From assembly GCA_002287215.1 (NCBI GenBank), contig LMVO01000034.1, forward strand, positions 1-64,000: a stretch of 64,000 nucleotides of DNA, given 5' to 3'. The DNA is from Methanocorpusculum parvum. Lineage in GTDB: Archaea; Halobacteriota; Methanomicrobia; Methanomicrobiales; Methanocorpusculaceae. Positions within the stretch are counted from its first letter, which is position 1; each line of letters opens with the position of its first letter. The notes beneath the pieces were generated by a model. That model saw nothing but the letters and a program-made list of their open reading frames with translations. It was not told where the DNA came from and did no database searches. Of this stretch, positions 26,645 through 35,840 are shown one piece after another. The translations under genes were made by a program, and so were the position numbers.

Positions 26645-26684
26645 CGATATTTTCTTTTGTCCAGGAGTAGACGTACATAGCATC

Positions 26685-26864
26685 ATGTCACAGCGAGCCG
26701 CAGATGCAGTATTTCAGGCTTTGTTCTCCCTAACGGATATCAGAGCCATTCTCCGGACTACTGCCCCGGATCATTCCCTTGACGAGGACCAGAAGGCAAA
26801 AACCGCAAAGGCCCTCGCATCGGTGGAGAAACAGATATCCATACTTAGAGAGGAACTCTTATGA
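26685..26864 (+). CDS. 59-residue protein directly upstream of SepCysS
   Basis: The frame from ATG 26685 to TGA 26862-26864 encodes a soluble, helical, charged protein (MSQRAADAVFQALFSL, then KAKTAKALASVEKQISIL). Its stop overlaps the SepCysS start in ATGA form, so the two are translationally coupled. It could be a small partner of SepCysS. The SepCysE scaffold that joins SepRS and SepCysS in Methanococcus is the obvious comparison, but no sequence match is claimed. No other motif is recognised. Confidence 0.65.
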   Translation: MSQRAADAVFQALFSLTDIRAILRTTAPDHSLDEDQKAKTAKALASVEKQISILREELL

Positions 26865-28039
26865 AATGCTGTGATAATATCGATGCACGCATGGTCGATG
26901 AGACATCCATCAATCTGGATCCGATCCAGGTTGGAGGCCGTCTTACTCCTGAAGCGATGAAGGCGATGATTGCCTGGGGAGATGGTTACTCGGTCTGTGA
27001 CAACTGCAGAAAACCGTTCCGCCTGGATTATATCCAGAACCCGCCGTTGAAGGATTTTCATGTGGATGTTGCCGAGTGGCTTGGGATGGCCCAGGCACGC
27101 ACGATCCCCGGAGCACGCCGCGGATTCCAGCAGGTTGCCGGTACGTATGTGGAAAAAGGCGATCCTGTTCTGATCGGTGCGCTTGCTCACTATACTTCGT
27201 ATCTGTCCGTCGAACTTCAGAAAGGAATCGTCCGCGAGATCCCCAAAACTGCCGACAATCATATCACTGCTGAGGACACCGCGAACCGGATCGAGGATGT
27301 TGTTCGTGAGTTTGGCATCGCCCCAAAGCTGCTCTTCATCGACCATGTGGATTATCAGTTCGGCAACATGCATGACGTGAAAGGCATCGTCAAGGTCGCC
27401 CACCAGTATGATGTCCCAGTTCTCTACAACGGAGTCTATACCGTGGGCATCATGCCGGTGAACGGCAAAGATCTCGGTGTCGACTTCATCGTTGGGTCGG
27501 GTCACAAAAGCATGGCTGCTCCGGCTCCTTCGGGAATTCTTGCCACAACCGAGGAGCGTGCCGATGAGGTCTTCCGCACGACACAGATGGAAGGCGACAT
27601 CACCGGACGGAAATTCGGCATCAAAGAGGTTGGCATTCTCGGCTGCTCCCTGATGGGCGCTCCGATCGTCGGACTTCTTGCCTCGTTCCCGGCAGTAAAA
27701 GCCCGTGTCGAACACTTTGACGAGGAGCTTGCCAACAGTAAGATCGTAGTCGAGGCTCTCAGATCGATAGACGGAACGAAGATCCTTTCCGAGTATCCGA
27801 GAAAACACACCCTGACACGCGTGGACACCACCGGTTCCTTTGATCAGGTCGCGCAGACCCACAAGAAGCGGGGTTTCTTCCTCTCCAGCGCTCTTTCCAA
27901 AAAAGGGATCACCGGCATCATTCCCGGAGCAACGAAAGTATGGAAGATCAATACCTACGGCATGACCAGAAAACAGGCCGAATATGTGGCAGATGCATAT
28001 CTTGAGATCGCCGAAACGAATGGTCTGACCATTAACTAA
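26861..28039 (+). CDS. pscS: O-phospho-L-seryl-tRNA:Cys-tRNA synthase (SepCysS)
   Basis: This 392-residue PLP enzyme converts phosphoseryl-tRNA(Cys) to cysteinyl-tRNA(Cys), the only cysteine route in many methanogens. The N-terminal cysteines (MKCCDN and VCDNCRKPF) match those that carry the persulfide or Fe-S centre in the family. The PLP lysine lies in VGSGHKSMAAP near residue 210. Length is normal. A sulfur donor is needed for the reaction, which makes the adjacent radical SAM and TSUP transporter genes of interest. Confidence 0.95.
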   Translation: MKCCDNIDARMVDETSINLDPIQVGGRLTPEAMKAMIAWGDGYSVCDNCRKPFRLDYIQNPPLKDFHVDVAEWLGMAQARTIPGARRGFQQVAGTYVEKGDPVLIGALAHYTSYLSVELQKGIVREIPKTADNHITAEDTANRIEDVVREFGIAPKLLFIDHVDYQFGNMHDVKGIVKVAHQYDVPVLYNGVYTVGIMPVNGKDLGVDFIVGSGHKSMAAPAPSGILATTEERADEVFRTTQMEGDITGRKFGIKEVGILGCSLMGAPIVGLLASFPAVKARVEHFDEELANSKIVVEALRSIDGTKILSEYPRKHTLTRVDTTGSFDQVAQTHKKRGFFLSSALSKKGITGIIPGATKVWKINTYGMTRKQAEYVADAYLEIAETNGLTIN

Positions 28040-28041
28040 GT

Positions 28042-29145
28042 ATGTTCTTCCATCTGATCGTGACCGATGACTGCAATCTCTGCTGTTCGTACTGCAGGGG
28101 AAAGATGTTTGAAGAGGAAGACCCAGCGGGTCACTCTCCGGGAACGATCGATGAAACGATATGTGAAAATCTGGCTTTTCCATTGACGGAACTCTATGCA
28201 TTTCTTGCGAAGGATCCGGAGGCCGTCCTCACGTTCATCGGCGGCGAACCGCTCATCCGCTCCGATCTGGTTATGGAGATCATGGACCATGCGCCGGTGA
28301 AACGGTTCATGCTCCAGACGAACGGGACCCTTCTTGGCAAACTCCCCCCTGAATACACAAACCGGTTTGAGACGATCCTTATCTCCATCGACGGGGACCG
28401 GGATCTGACCGACAGACACCGGGGGGAAGGAATGTATGATCTTGTGCTTGGCACCGCAGATCTCATCCGTGCGAACGGTTATCCCGGCGAGCTGATTGCC
28501 AGAATGACGGTTGCCGAAGACACGGATATTTTTTCTTCCGTGACCCATCTTGCAGAACATTTCAGCTCGATCCACTGGCAGATGGATGCGGATTTCACCG
28601 GGGATTTTTCCCACAGGAAGTTTGCCGCTTGGAGCGAAGGGTACAATACCGGTATCCGCCGGCTCGCTGACGAATGGGTTTCCCGGATCGGTTCGACGGG
28701 TGTTGTTCCCAAATGGTATCCGTTTCTTTCGACGACCGAGGACCTTCTGCTCGACCGATCTTCAAAACTCAGGTGCGGCTCTGGGTATGCAAACTACAGC
28801 ATAATGACCAACGGACGGATAGCCCCCTGTCCGATCATGGTCGGAATGGCGGATTATTATGCAGGCGATATCAGGGATGCCGATCCGCTCAACCTTCCTG
28901 AGATCCCTATTCAGGAACCATGTCTTTCCTGCGACATCTACGGATTCTGCGGAGGACGGTGTCTTTACTCAAACATCGTCAGACCGTGGTGTGATGAGTA
29001 CCGGCTCGTCTGCGGCACTATCAGGAATCTGCATGACGCTTTGGTCGAAAATCTGCCCGGTATCCAGAGAATGCTGGATGAAGGCAGACTGACGATGGAT
29101 GCATTTGCCCACACGCGGTATAACGGCTGCGAGATAATACCCTGA
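28042..29145 (+). CDS. SPASM-domain radical SAM enzyme, peptide-modifying type
   Basis: This 367-residue protein has the cluster motif CNLCCSYC at residue 11 and FIGGEPLIR as the SAM-binding GGE segment. The C-terminal half has a SPASM-type cysteine set (LRCGSGYANY, IAPCPIM, CLSCDIYGFCGGRCLY and a late VCGTI). It resembles the archaeal peptide-modifying families typified by AF1577 or Mhun_1560; which of these it is cannot be settled here. No obvious precursor peptide is adjacent except the 59-residue gene at 26685. It starts two bases after the SepCysS stop. Confidence 0.82.
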   Translation: MFFHLIVTDDCNLCCSYCRGKMFEEEDPAGHSPGTIDETICENLAFPLTELYAFLAKDPEAVLTFIGGEPLIRSDLVMEIMDHAPVKRFMLQTNGTLLGKLPPEYTNRFETILISIDGDRDLTDRHRGEGMYDLVLGTADLIRANGYPGELIARMTVAEDTDIFSSVTHLAEHFSSIHWQMDADFTGDFSHRKFAAWSEGYNTGIRRLADEWVSRIGSTGVVPKWYPFLSTTEDLLLDRSSKLRCGSGYANYSIMTNGRIAPCPIMVGMADYYAGDIRDADPLNLPEIPIQEPCLSCDIYGFCGGRCLYSNIVRPWCDEYRLVCGTIRNLHDALVENLPGIQRMLDEGRLTMDAFAHTRYNGCEIIP

Positions 29146-29149
29146 CATC

Positions 29150-29959
29150 ATGGACCCAATCTTCATCTGTATTTTGATCGGGACCGGCCTTCTTGCCGGG
29201 TTCATGTCCGGTCTTTTGGGAGTCGGCGGGGGTTTTTTGTATGCGCCGGTGATGTTTTTCGTCCTTCTTGGTTCGGGAGTACCGGGGGATATCGCGATTC
29301 TCGTGGCGTTTGGCACCAGTCTTGCAGCGGCATTCCCAACTGTATTGACCGGGGCTGCCGGTCATACACGAAAGGGGAACGTTGTATGGCGCGATGCGCT
29401 GATTATGGGGGTGTGCGGTATTCTGACCGGATTTATCGGCGGCACGGCTGCCACCTATCTCCCGGTTCAGATCCTGACGATCCTTTTTGGCGTGATGCTG
29501 ATCATAGGCGCGATCCGGCTGGTGACCTGTCTCCCATCAGGAACGGGTGAGAGAATGACCGCTCCCCTGGCGGGAGGTATCGGAGGTGCCGCTGGATTCC
29601 TGTCCGGCCTTCTGGGTATTGGAGGGGGAACCGTCCTCGTGCCGCTGATGGTGCTTCTGGGGAAGTTCAGCATGAAAAAAGCTGCGGCCACCTCCTCAGC
29701 AGCGATCGTTTTTATCACGCTTGGCGGTATCCTCTCTTATCTGATCAATGGTTTTTCTGCGGGAGCTGATCTGTCCTCATATGGATTTTATCTCTTCGGC
29801 TATATCGACGTCATGATGTGGGCAATCCTCGTCATCACGGCGATACCGATGGTAATATTTGCCGTCAGGATCTCAGGGCATGTACCGGATGTCTGGCTTC
29901 GCCGGATATTTTTCATCCTTATGCTGGTGATCGCTTTCCAGATGCTGATTTCCGGATAA
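29150..29959 (+). CDS. TSUP (TauE/SafE) family membrane transporter
   Basis: This 269-residue protein has about eight hydrophobic segments and the repeated family motif GLLGVGGGFLYAPV near residue 23 and GLLGIGGGTVLVPL near residue 150. TSUP proteins move sulfite, sulfoacetate, thiosulfate or other anions. Being four bases after the radical SAM gene and in the SepCysS run, a sulfur compound is a plausible substrate, but this is inference. Confidence 0.9.
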   Translation: MDPIFICILIGTGLLAGFMSGLLGVGGGFLYAPVMFFVLLGSGVPGDIAILVAFGTSLAAAFPTVLTGAAGHTRKGNVVWRDALIMGVCGILTGFIGGTAATYLPVQILTILFGVMLIIGAIRLVTCLPSGTGERMTAPLAGGIGGAAGFLSGLLGIGGGTVLVPLMVLLGKFSMKKAAATSSAAIVFITLGGILSYLINGFSAGADLSSYGFYLFGYIDVMMWAILVITAIPMVIFAVRISGHVPDVWLRRIFFILMLVIAFQMLISG

Positions 29960-29975
29960 ATATTGAGATGATTGA

Positions 29976-30401
29976 TTATGCGGATAAGCTGCCGACGAAT
30001 TCTTCGATCAGCTGATCCTCGTTATGTTTGCTTTTCATGATGTCCAAAACCGACATATACCCGTCCCGCTCTTTTAAATTCATGCCGCCCGATGAGACGA
30101 TCAGATGCACTTTTTCTTTTGGAACTTCGTCCAGCAGTTTTCTGATCGCCGGCGTGATTTTTCCGCACCACATCGGGCTCACGACGACATACTCGTCTGC
30201 TTCCCCGATTTGACCGTGAATCTGAATCGCAACAGCACCATTTTTCATGGCGTGTTTTGCAGCACGCATATAACCCAGCGCCCCATCCCAGTCCATGTTG
30301 TCGGTCACCTCGATCGGTTCAACTGAGAGTTTTTTTGCGATTTTTTCCGCAATTTTTCTGCTTGTTCCGCTTCGTGTAAAGTAAATCACAGCGTATTTCA
30401 T
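29976..30401 (-). CDS. Flavodoxin-like protein
   Basis: This is a 141-residue flavodoxin fold. The phosphate-binding loop FTRSGTSRKIAEKI is at residues 8-21 and VVSPMWCGKITPA is the second flavin loop. It binds FMN and probably carries electrons. GAGGGTG precedes the ATG. It is convergent with the TSUP gene and separate from the efflux unit upstream. Confidence 0.9.
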   Translation of the reverse strand: MKYAVIYFTRSGTSRKIAEKIAKKLSVEPIEVTDNMDWDGALGYMRAAKHAMKNGAVAIQIHGQIGEADEYVVVSPMWCGKITPAIRKLLDEVPKEKVHLIVSSGGMNLKERDGYMSVLDIMKSKHNEDQLIEEFVGSLSA

Positions 30402-30485
30402 GATAATTTCACCCTCTGGTTACTAACTACATCACCGTATTTATACATAAAGGTAATTGCGGATACGGATCAAATTCCGCATTAT

Positions 30486-30704
30486 TTAGTTTTTCCGTGC
30501 CTTTGCCCATCTCATACGGATTATATTCAGTATTACCAGACAGATGATCAGACCTAGTTTTGCCCAGAGGTGGATCGGCGCAATAATCGCAATAAAAAGC
30601 AGAATGCATCCAAGAAGGGCGTGCGCCAGCAGATTTTTCCAGTCGGTCAGATATGCCGCAAGACCTTTGCCGGCTTTTTTTGCGAAGATGGTTTGTTTGT
30701 TCAT
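30486..30704 (-). CDS. Small two-helix membrane protein
   Basis: This is a 72-residue protein with two hydrophobic segments, near residues 27-43 and 47-62. It begins with a basic N-terminus (MNKQTIFAKKAGKG) and ends KARKN. Its start overlaps the MarR stop (ATGA), so it is translated with the regulator. Function is unknown; a role with the MFS pump is possible. Confidence 0.7.
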   Translation of the reverse strand: MNKQTIFAKKAGKGLAAYLTDWKNLLAHALLGCILLFIAIIAPIHLWAKLGLIICLVILNIIRMRWAKARKN

Positions 30705-31201
30705 TCTCTCTCCCGGTTACATGCGGTCTTGGCATTTTGTGCAAGTCGTGCAAGCATATCATTCATCAACTCGATCTCCTTTGGTGTGAATCCATCCAGC
30801 ACTTCGGCGTTCCATTCTGTCATGATAGTCATCAGCACTGCTTTGAATGCCGACCCCGCTTCTGTCAAACTAAACACAAACGATCTGCTGTCCTTTGGGT
30901 TTACTGCCCGGATAACATACTCTTTGGCTTCAAGAGACTGCATTGTCCGGGTCATAACGCTTTTGTCGTAATGCAGTTCTTGTACCAGTTGATCCTGGGT
31001 TGTTTCCTGTTCACTGGTCAGGATTCTGTCGATATTCTCCCCCTCGTTTTCCCTCCCCTTTTCCCGGACTGAGAGAAGAACCATTCCTTCGGCGATATTG
31101 AGATCATAATCATTAAGGCAATTTTTCAGATACACTCTGAAATATTTGTCAAATGCCATAATGTTGTGGCCGATACCTCTCTCTAACGGATTTTGCTGCA
31201 T
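30701..31201 (-). CDS. MarR-family regulator
   Basis: This protein has about 166 residues from ATG 31201 (MQQNPLERGIGHNIMAFDKYF); starts at 31234 and 31159 are alternatives. The winged helix is seen as TTQDQLVQELHYDKSVMTRTMQSLEAKEYV (in parts) with the wing PKDSRSFVFSLTE. MarR proteins sense small ligands and control efflux or stress genes. It lies between the MFS pump and the small membrane protein, and the dyad at 31214-31227 is a likely binding site. Confidence 0.85.
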   Translation of the reverse strand: MQQNPLERGIGHNIMAFDKYFRVYLKNCLNDYDLNIAEGMVLLSVREKGRENEGENIDRILTSEQETTQDQLVQELHYDKSVMTRTMQSLEAKEYVIRAVNPKDSRSFVFSLTEAGSAFKAVLMTIMTEWNAEVLDGFTPKEIELMNDMLARLAQNAKTACNRERE

Positions 31202-31213
31202 TATCATGTTATG

Positions 31214-31227
31214 GTTGCATTTGCAAC
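31214..31227. promoter_or_regulatory. Candidate MarR operator
   Basis: GTTGCA and TGCAAC are a perfect 6-bp dyad with a 2-base spacer, 12 bases upstream of the MarR start. The flanking AT/AT also pairs. The GTTGCA-type half-site is of the kind bound by MarR regulators. Confidence 0.55.
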
Positions 31228-31254
31228 TATTCATCTATGTTTGAAAAAAAAGAA

Positions 31255-32709
31255 TTATTCCTCTTCTGCCTGTTCTTCTTTGATAAAGAAACAGAGGATC
31301 AGGATCCCTGCCGCCAGGATCACCGAGACGACAAACGCCATGTCAAAACCGAGTGCGAGGATCGATGCGCTGATCTGTGCCGGCGGTATCTCCGTGATAC
31401 CTGAATTTCTTATGAGCGTGACGATCCCGACGATCAAAATCAGGTTGTAGACTGCCACGCCGATCGTCATGGGGGCGTAACGCTCCAGTCCTGTCAGACC
31501 TGATATCATTCCCTGTTTCGATGCAGGCACGGCTCCCATGATCAGTGTTGTAAGTGGTGTCGTCGTAAGGCCAAGGCCGAGACCTATCAGCGAAAGTGCG
31601 GTGATGATGACGCCTAATCCGGTGACTGGGCTCAGATGCGTGAGCAGATAATATCCGGAGCCGATCAGAACGACTCCGGCCATGACCATATACTTGATCT
31701 TTCCAACAAGTCTGCAGTAGATCTGCCCGGAAACAACTCCGGTGACCATCATCCCGACCGACATCGTCGTCAGGATCAGTCCTGCGTTCGAGGTCGAAAA
31801 TCCGTGCACGTACTCAAGATAGAACGGGAGCATATAGTTCGCTCCGGCAAACGTGAAAAAGAGCAGCGCCAGGATCATGTTCACGATAACAAACGATCTG
31901 CTTTTGAACATGCCCAGGTCGATCAGCGGGTTTTCGTAGTGCCGCTCCCGGAAAATGAAACCTCCGATACAGAATACGGCAAGGAGCAGTGAAATGATGA
32001 TCGGAGCTGAGGTCCAGCCAAGGGAGAATCCTTCCGAGAAGGCGAAGAGCAGCGCCGCAAGGCCGACGAAAATAAGAACTGCCCCGGCCGTGTCGAATTT
32101 TTTGAGCGAACATGATTTTGCCTCAGTCTTTGGAATCACGAACAGTCCAAGGACGACTGCGATGATCCCGATCGGGACATTGATGTAGAAGATCCAGTTC
32201 CAGGAAAGATATTCGGTGAGATATCCTCCCAGGGTCGGGCCAAGCGCCATGCCGACGGCGGCAAAGAGCATCACAAGCGAGAGGCCTTTTGCCCGCCGTT
32301 CTCCAGGCATGAATCGGGAAAGCATCGCCGGGGCCACTACCATCATCATCACGCCGCCGATCGCCTGAACGATCCTTGAGATCAGAAGGATGTGAAAAGA
32401 GTTTAAAAGTTCCGGAAAAAATCCGCAGGAAAAAGATCCGATCACAAAGATGGAAAATCCTGCCAGAAATATTTTTTTAAGCCCGATAGTGTCGGTAAGT
32501 TTGCCGACGATCAGCAAAAGTCCGGCAATGACAAGAAGATAGATGGTGCTTACCCAGGCAACCGATGATGTGGTGAGGCTGAATGCTTCAGCGATACTTG
32601 GGAGAGCGATATTGACGATCGTTCCGTCAAGGGATGACATGAATGCGGCAAGAGATGCCGAGATGAGTATGAGTATCAGCGTTTTTCCGGATGGAAGAGC
32701 ATCTTTCAT
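31255..32709 (-). CDS. MFS drug-export type transporter (DHA2 family)
   Basis: This 484-residue protein has about 14 hydrophobic segments. The first helix carries FMSSLDGTIVNIALPSI, the DHA2 signature (LDxTIVNVALP), and a MFAAVGMALGPTLGGYL segment marks motif C for antiporters. It probably exports toxic small molecules with proton exchange. It is first in a leftward unit with marR and the small membrane protein. Confidence 0.92.
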   Translation of the reverse strand: MKDALPSGKTLILILISASLAAFMSSLDGTIVNIALPSIAEAFSLTTSSVAWVSTIYLLVIAGLLLIVGKLTDTIGLKKIFLAGFSIFVIGSFSCGFFPELLNSFHILLISRIVQAIGGVMMMVVAPAMLSRFMPGERRAKGLSLVMLFAAVGMALGPTLGGYLTEYLSWNWIFYINVPIGIIAVVLGLFVIPKTEAKSCSLKKFDTAGAVLIFVGLAALLFAFSEGFSLGWTSAPIIISLLLAVFCIGGFIFRERHYENPLIDLGMFKSRSFVIVNMILALLFFTFAGANYMLPFYLEYVHGFSTSNAGLILTTMSVGMMVTGVVSGQIYCRLVGKIKYMVMAGVVLIGSGYYLLTHLSPVTGLGVIITALSLIGLGLGLTTTPLTTLIMGAVPASKQGMISGLTGLERYAPMTIGVAVYNLILIVGIVTLIRNSGITEIPPAQISASILALGFDMAFVVSVILAAGILILCFFIKEEQAEEE

Positions 32710-32799
32710 AGACAGTAATGGTTTTTTCCCCTAATAAAGAGTTCAGAGAAGTGCGTATCCAAAGTCATTATTAGGATGTCAGGCATATTTGTGTGCATA

Positions 32800-33468
32800 A
32801 TGGATCTTGTAGCGCAAGCAAAAAAAAATGCCGGGCATCGTGCGGCTGATATGGTTAAGGACGGGATAATCGTGGGGCTAGGAACCGGCTCGACGGTATT
32901 TTTCGCGATGGAACGTCTGGGTGAACGGATAAAAACCGAGGGTCTCTCGATCCTCGGGGTCCCGACGTCTCATCAGACCGCGATGCGTGCCGAGGAATAC
33001 GGGATTCCTCTGACGACCCTCTCTCTTCATCCGGTACTGGATATCGCCATCGATGGAGCGGATCAGGTAACTCCCTCAAAGCAGATGATCAAAGGACGCG
33101 GTGCGGCGCATCTCAGAGAAAAGATCGTGGCTGATGCGGCAAAGCAGTTTGTCGTAGTGATCGATTCGGCAAAAGAGGTGCCTGTTCTTGATGCCGCGGT
33201 TCCAATAGAGATCCTGCCTTTTGCTTATGGGAGTGTCTGTAAGAAACTCGTTGAACTTGGGGGCGAGCCTGTTATGCGTAACGGCGTAAAAAAGGACGGT
33301 CCTGTCATTTCCGACAACGGGAATTACATATTCGACTGTGCATTCGGGAAAGTGGACGATCCTGCTCTGCTCGAGTCTGCAATCAATTCGATCCCGGGCG
33401 TGCTGGAGAACGGCGTCTTTGCAAAGATGACGGAAAAGACGATCGTCATCGTCGGAAAAAGCGCCTGA
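32800..33468 (+). CDS. rpiA: Ribose-5-phosphate isomerase A
   Basis: This enzyme has 222 residues from ATG 32800 (MDLVAQAKKNAG); eight upstream codons are open but are outside the family fold. The motifs VGLGTGSTVF near residue 26, DIAIDGADQV near residue 79 and KGRGAAHLREKI near residue 93 hold the catalytic Asp, Lys and Glu residues. It interconverts ribose 5-phosphate and ribulose 5-phosphate. It is a single-gene unit. Confidence 0.95.
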   Translation: MDLVAQAKKNAGHRAADMVKDGIIVGLGTGSTVFFAMERLGERIKTEGLSILGVPTSHQTAMRAEEYGIPLTTLSLHPVLDIAIDGADQVTPSKQMIKGRGAAHLREKIVADAAKQFVVVIDSAKEVPVLDAAVPIEILPFAYGSVCKKLVELGGEPVMRNGVKKDGPVISDNGNYIFDCAFGKVDDPALLESAINSIPGVLENGVFAKMTEKTIVIVGKSA

Positions 33469-33519
33469 TCCTTTTTTCACACTCTTTTTTTTGAAATTAA
33501 TTCCGTTGAAAAAACGTGA

Positions 33520-34521
33520 TCAGAACCACGCATCCAGCGTGGCCTGCCCCTTTTTCGCACCGAATCTTTCCAGTCCCGCCTCCACCCTCTCCTGAGTAAA
33601 ACCGTGCTTTCCGCAAAGCAGATCGATGACCCGGTCCGGATCCGGTGATCTGTTTTCGATATTGTATGATGTCTCGACCGGCGGGTCGAGGAAGTAGTGT
33701 ATCAGCTGGTCCGGGTCTGCGGCATTTTCGGATTCGCCGATCCTGTCATAGAATGTACCCTCTCTGACGATCTTCACCGCGGTCTTCGGTCCTACTCCCG
33801 GCACCCCGCTGTTGTAATCCGTCCCGATCAGCAGCGCGGTCTGGACAAGCTCCTCACGAGTGAGAGATAATCCTGTAAGCACAGCCTCCAGATTCAGCCG
33901 CTCGGGATACACCGAAAGAACCTTTCCGCGGAAGCGTTTTTTTCCGGATACTGTGATGTTTCGAACCAACTCCGGCGCTCCAAACAGCAGCGAGTCATAA
34001 TCCTGTGATACTGCATAGGTCACGTCTCCCTGCTGCGCCATATACGAAGACTGGGCTTCCCCTTCCTCAGGTGCCTGGACCCAGGCTATTCCCAGAGCGG
34101 AAAGTAATTCCTTTGCCGAATCGATGACAAAGGCATCGACCTTTGAAGATGCCATCGCATATTTTCTCGCGCTCTCCTCATCTCCTTCTTTCAGTGCTTT
34201 CTCCCACGAGTCCGCGGCATGTTCCCTGACTTCACGGCGCTTCGCCAGCGTCGATGATTTGAATGCCGGCGGCTTTCCGTCAAAAACATATACTGGAGTG
34301 ATATTCTTCTCGATCAGGTTCGCGTTTCGAAAGAGAAGACCGCTTAGATGGGAGGTGATGCGCCCCTCCCCGTCCATGAGGGGAGCTCCGTCTGCCTGAC
34401 GTATTCCTGAAAGAAACTGATAGAGTGCGTTGAAGGCGTCGACCGCCGCAACACCGCCGAGCCCTTCCCATCCGGGCGTTTCTTTATACTCCGCAAGAAG
34501 CGGCCGGAGGGCAACACCCAT
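33520..34521 (-). CDS. fen: Flap endonuclease 1
   Basis: This 333-residue structure-specific nuclease removes 5' flaps during Okazaki-fragment maturation and repair. The N-domain residues ([23 protein letters not shown]) and I-domain aspartates ([12 protein letters not shown] and [10 protein letters not shown]) are present. [17 protein letters not shown] helix-hairpin-helix follows. The last residues QATLDAWF form a PCNA-interacting PIP box. It begins one base after the stop of the small membrane protein gene at 34522. Confidence 0.95.
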   Translation of the reverse strand: MGVALRPLLAEYKETPGWEGLGGVAAVDAFNALYQFLSGIRQADGAPLMDGEGRITSHLSGLLFRNANLIEKNITPVYVFDGKPPAFKSSTLAKRREVREHAADSWEKALKEGDEESARKYAMASSKVDAFVIDSAKELLSALGIAWVQAPEEGEAQSSYMAQQGDVTYAVSQDYDSLLFGAPELVRNITVSGKKRFRGKVLSVYPERLNLEAVLTGLSLTREELVQTALLIGTDYNSGVPGVGPKTAVKIVREGTFYDRIGESENAADPDQLIHYFLDPPVETSYNIENRSPDPDRVIDLLCGKHGFTQERVEAGLERFGAKKGQATLDAWF

Positions 34522-34836
34522 CTAACGGTACATCCGCATCTTGATACTTTCGACCGCCTCGATCACCGTCTGTGAGGTAAGATCCTGTTTGGCGATGAGC
34601 TGTCTGCCAAGATCCTCCAGATTGCTTCTCAGCATGCGCTCACGCTGGATCGCCTGTTCCTCCAGCCGGCGGAGACGTATGAGGACCTGCAGGATAAGCC
34701 CGCCGAATGCAAGTATAAGCAGCAGAATTCCGACGGAAATAATGGCATCCTGCCATAATCTGCTGACAACCACGATCGCGGATACCGCCATCAGCAGGAT
34801 GAGCAGTATCTCCGGAATGATGTCGCGAACATTCAT
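34522..34836 (-). CDS. Small membrane protein with C-terminal coiled coil
   Basis: This 104-residue protein has two hydrophobic segments (residues 9-26 and 32-52) followed by a long charged helix with heptad-like spacing (LRRLEEQAIQRERMLRSNLE). It is directly upstream of fen and probably read from the same message, in opposite direction to the presenilin gene. No family is recognised. It may be an anchored scaffold. Confidence 0.65.
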   Translation of the reverse strand: MNVRDIIPEILLILLMAVSAIVVVSRLWQDAIISVGILLLILAFGGLILQVLIRLRRLEEQAIQRERMLRSNLEDLGRQLIAKQDLTSQTVIEAVESIKMRMYR

Positions 34837-34876
34837 AGTTTAACTAAGGTGAGGTGTAATATTAACTTACCTATAT

Positions 34877-35797
34877 ATGAGCGAATTTAATCTGCGTTCA
34901 GCGGCATCTTATGCCGGTCTGATTCTGATGATGGCGGTGACCAGTCTCCTTGCGATCCTTCTGATCGGTCCGGTGAAGGCGGCCGGTCTTGGCGCATTTG
35001 AGGATCCTGATTCGATCCTGAATGCATTTTTGTTCATTTTTGCAATGCTGGTGATTACAGCTGTTCTGCTGATCCTCATCAAATGGAAAGCACAGCAGGT
35101 GATCAGCGTCATCATTGGTTTTTCCCTGGCTGCGGTGATTTATTATGTGGTTATGGCTCTTCTGCACCAGGCTGGACTGGGTGTACTGGCCGATGCGGGC
35201 GGCGTGATCTGCGGTTTTGGGGTCATTGCTCTGCTTTGGTTCTATCCGGAGTGGTATGTGATCAACACAGCAGGGATCCTGGTGGCAGCAGGGTGTGCGG
35301 TGATCTTTGGCGTCTCTCTCTCTCTCCTGCCGGTTCTCGTTCTTCTTGTTCTGCTGATGGTCTATGATTTTATTGCGGTAAAACGGTCCAAACACATGCT
35401 CACGCTCGCCGACGGCGTGCTTCGTCAGAAGATGCCGATCATGTTTCTTGTTCCGAAGACGAAAGGCTACTCGTATCGGAAGAGCGGTTTTTCCATTCGC
35501 AACGAGAAAGGGGAACGCGGCGCGTATATGATCGGTATGGGGGATGTGATCATGCCGGCAATACTCGTGGTCTCGGCCCAGGTGTTTGCCGGAGGTGAGG
35601 GCGTCATGTCGGTTTTCGGCATATATTTGCCGGCATTAGGGGCACTTATTGGCGGAATTGTCGGTCTTTTGATCCTGATGATCCCGGTAAACACCGGCAA
35701 ACCTCAACCTGGCCTTCCGCTGATCAATGGATGTGCGATCATCGGTTTCTTCCTCTGCTGCCTTATTGCCGGTTCCTGGGACTGGCTTGTCTGGTAG
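34877..35797 (+). CDS. Presenilin-like intramembrane aspartyl protease (PSH type, family A22)
   Basis: This 306-residue protein has about nine hydrophobic segments. The catalytic aspartates are seen in MVYDF (D164) and GMGD (D223). The third motif near residue 278 reads PGLP where presenilins have PALP. Sequence and spacing agree with the Methanoculleus marisnigri PSH whose structure was solved (aspartates at about 162 and 220). It should cleave membrane-embedded peptides. The gene begins in TATATATG, so the message may be nearly leaderless. Confidence 0.88.
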   Translation: MSEFNLRSAASYAGLILMMAVTSLLAILLIGPVKAAGLGAFEDPDSILNAFLFIFAMLVITAVLLILIKWKAQQVISVIIGFSLAAVIYYVVMALLHQAGLGVLADAGGVICGFGVIALLWFYPEWYVINTAGILVAAGCAVIFGVSLSLLPVLVLLVLLMVYDFIAVKRSKHMLTLADGVLRQKMPIMFLVPKTKGYSYRKSGFSIRNEKGERGAYMIGMGDVIMPAILVVSAQVFAGGEGVMSVFGIYLPALGALIGGIVGLLILMIPVNTGKPQPGLPLINGCAIIGFFLCCLIAGSWDWLVW

Positions 35798-35840
35798 AAA
35801 TCTTTTTATACGAATTTATGTAATAGAATAGGGCACACTA

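Noticed and set aside
26771..28201. 476-codon open frame on the minus strand
   Set aside because: It is antisense to SepCysS, which is certain; the long frame is a result of codon use.
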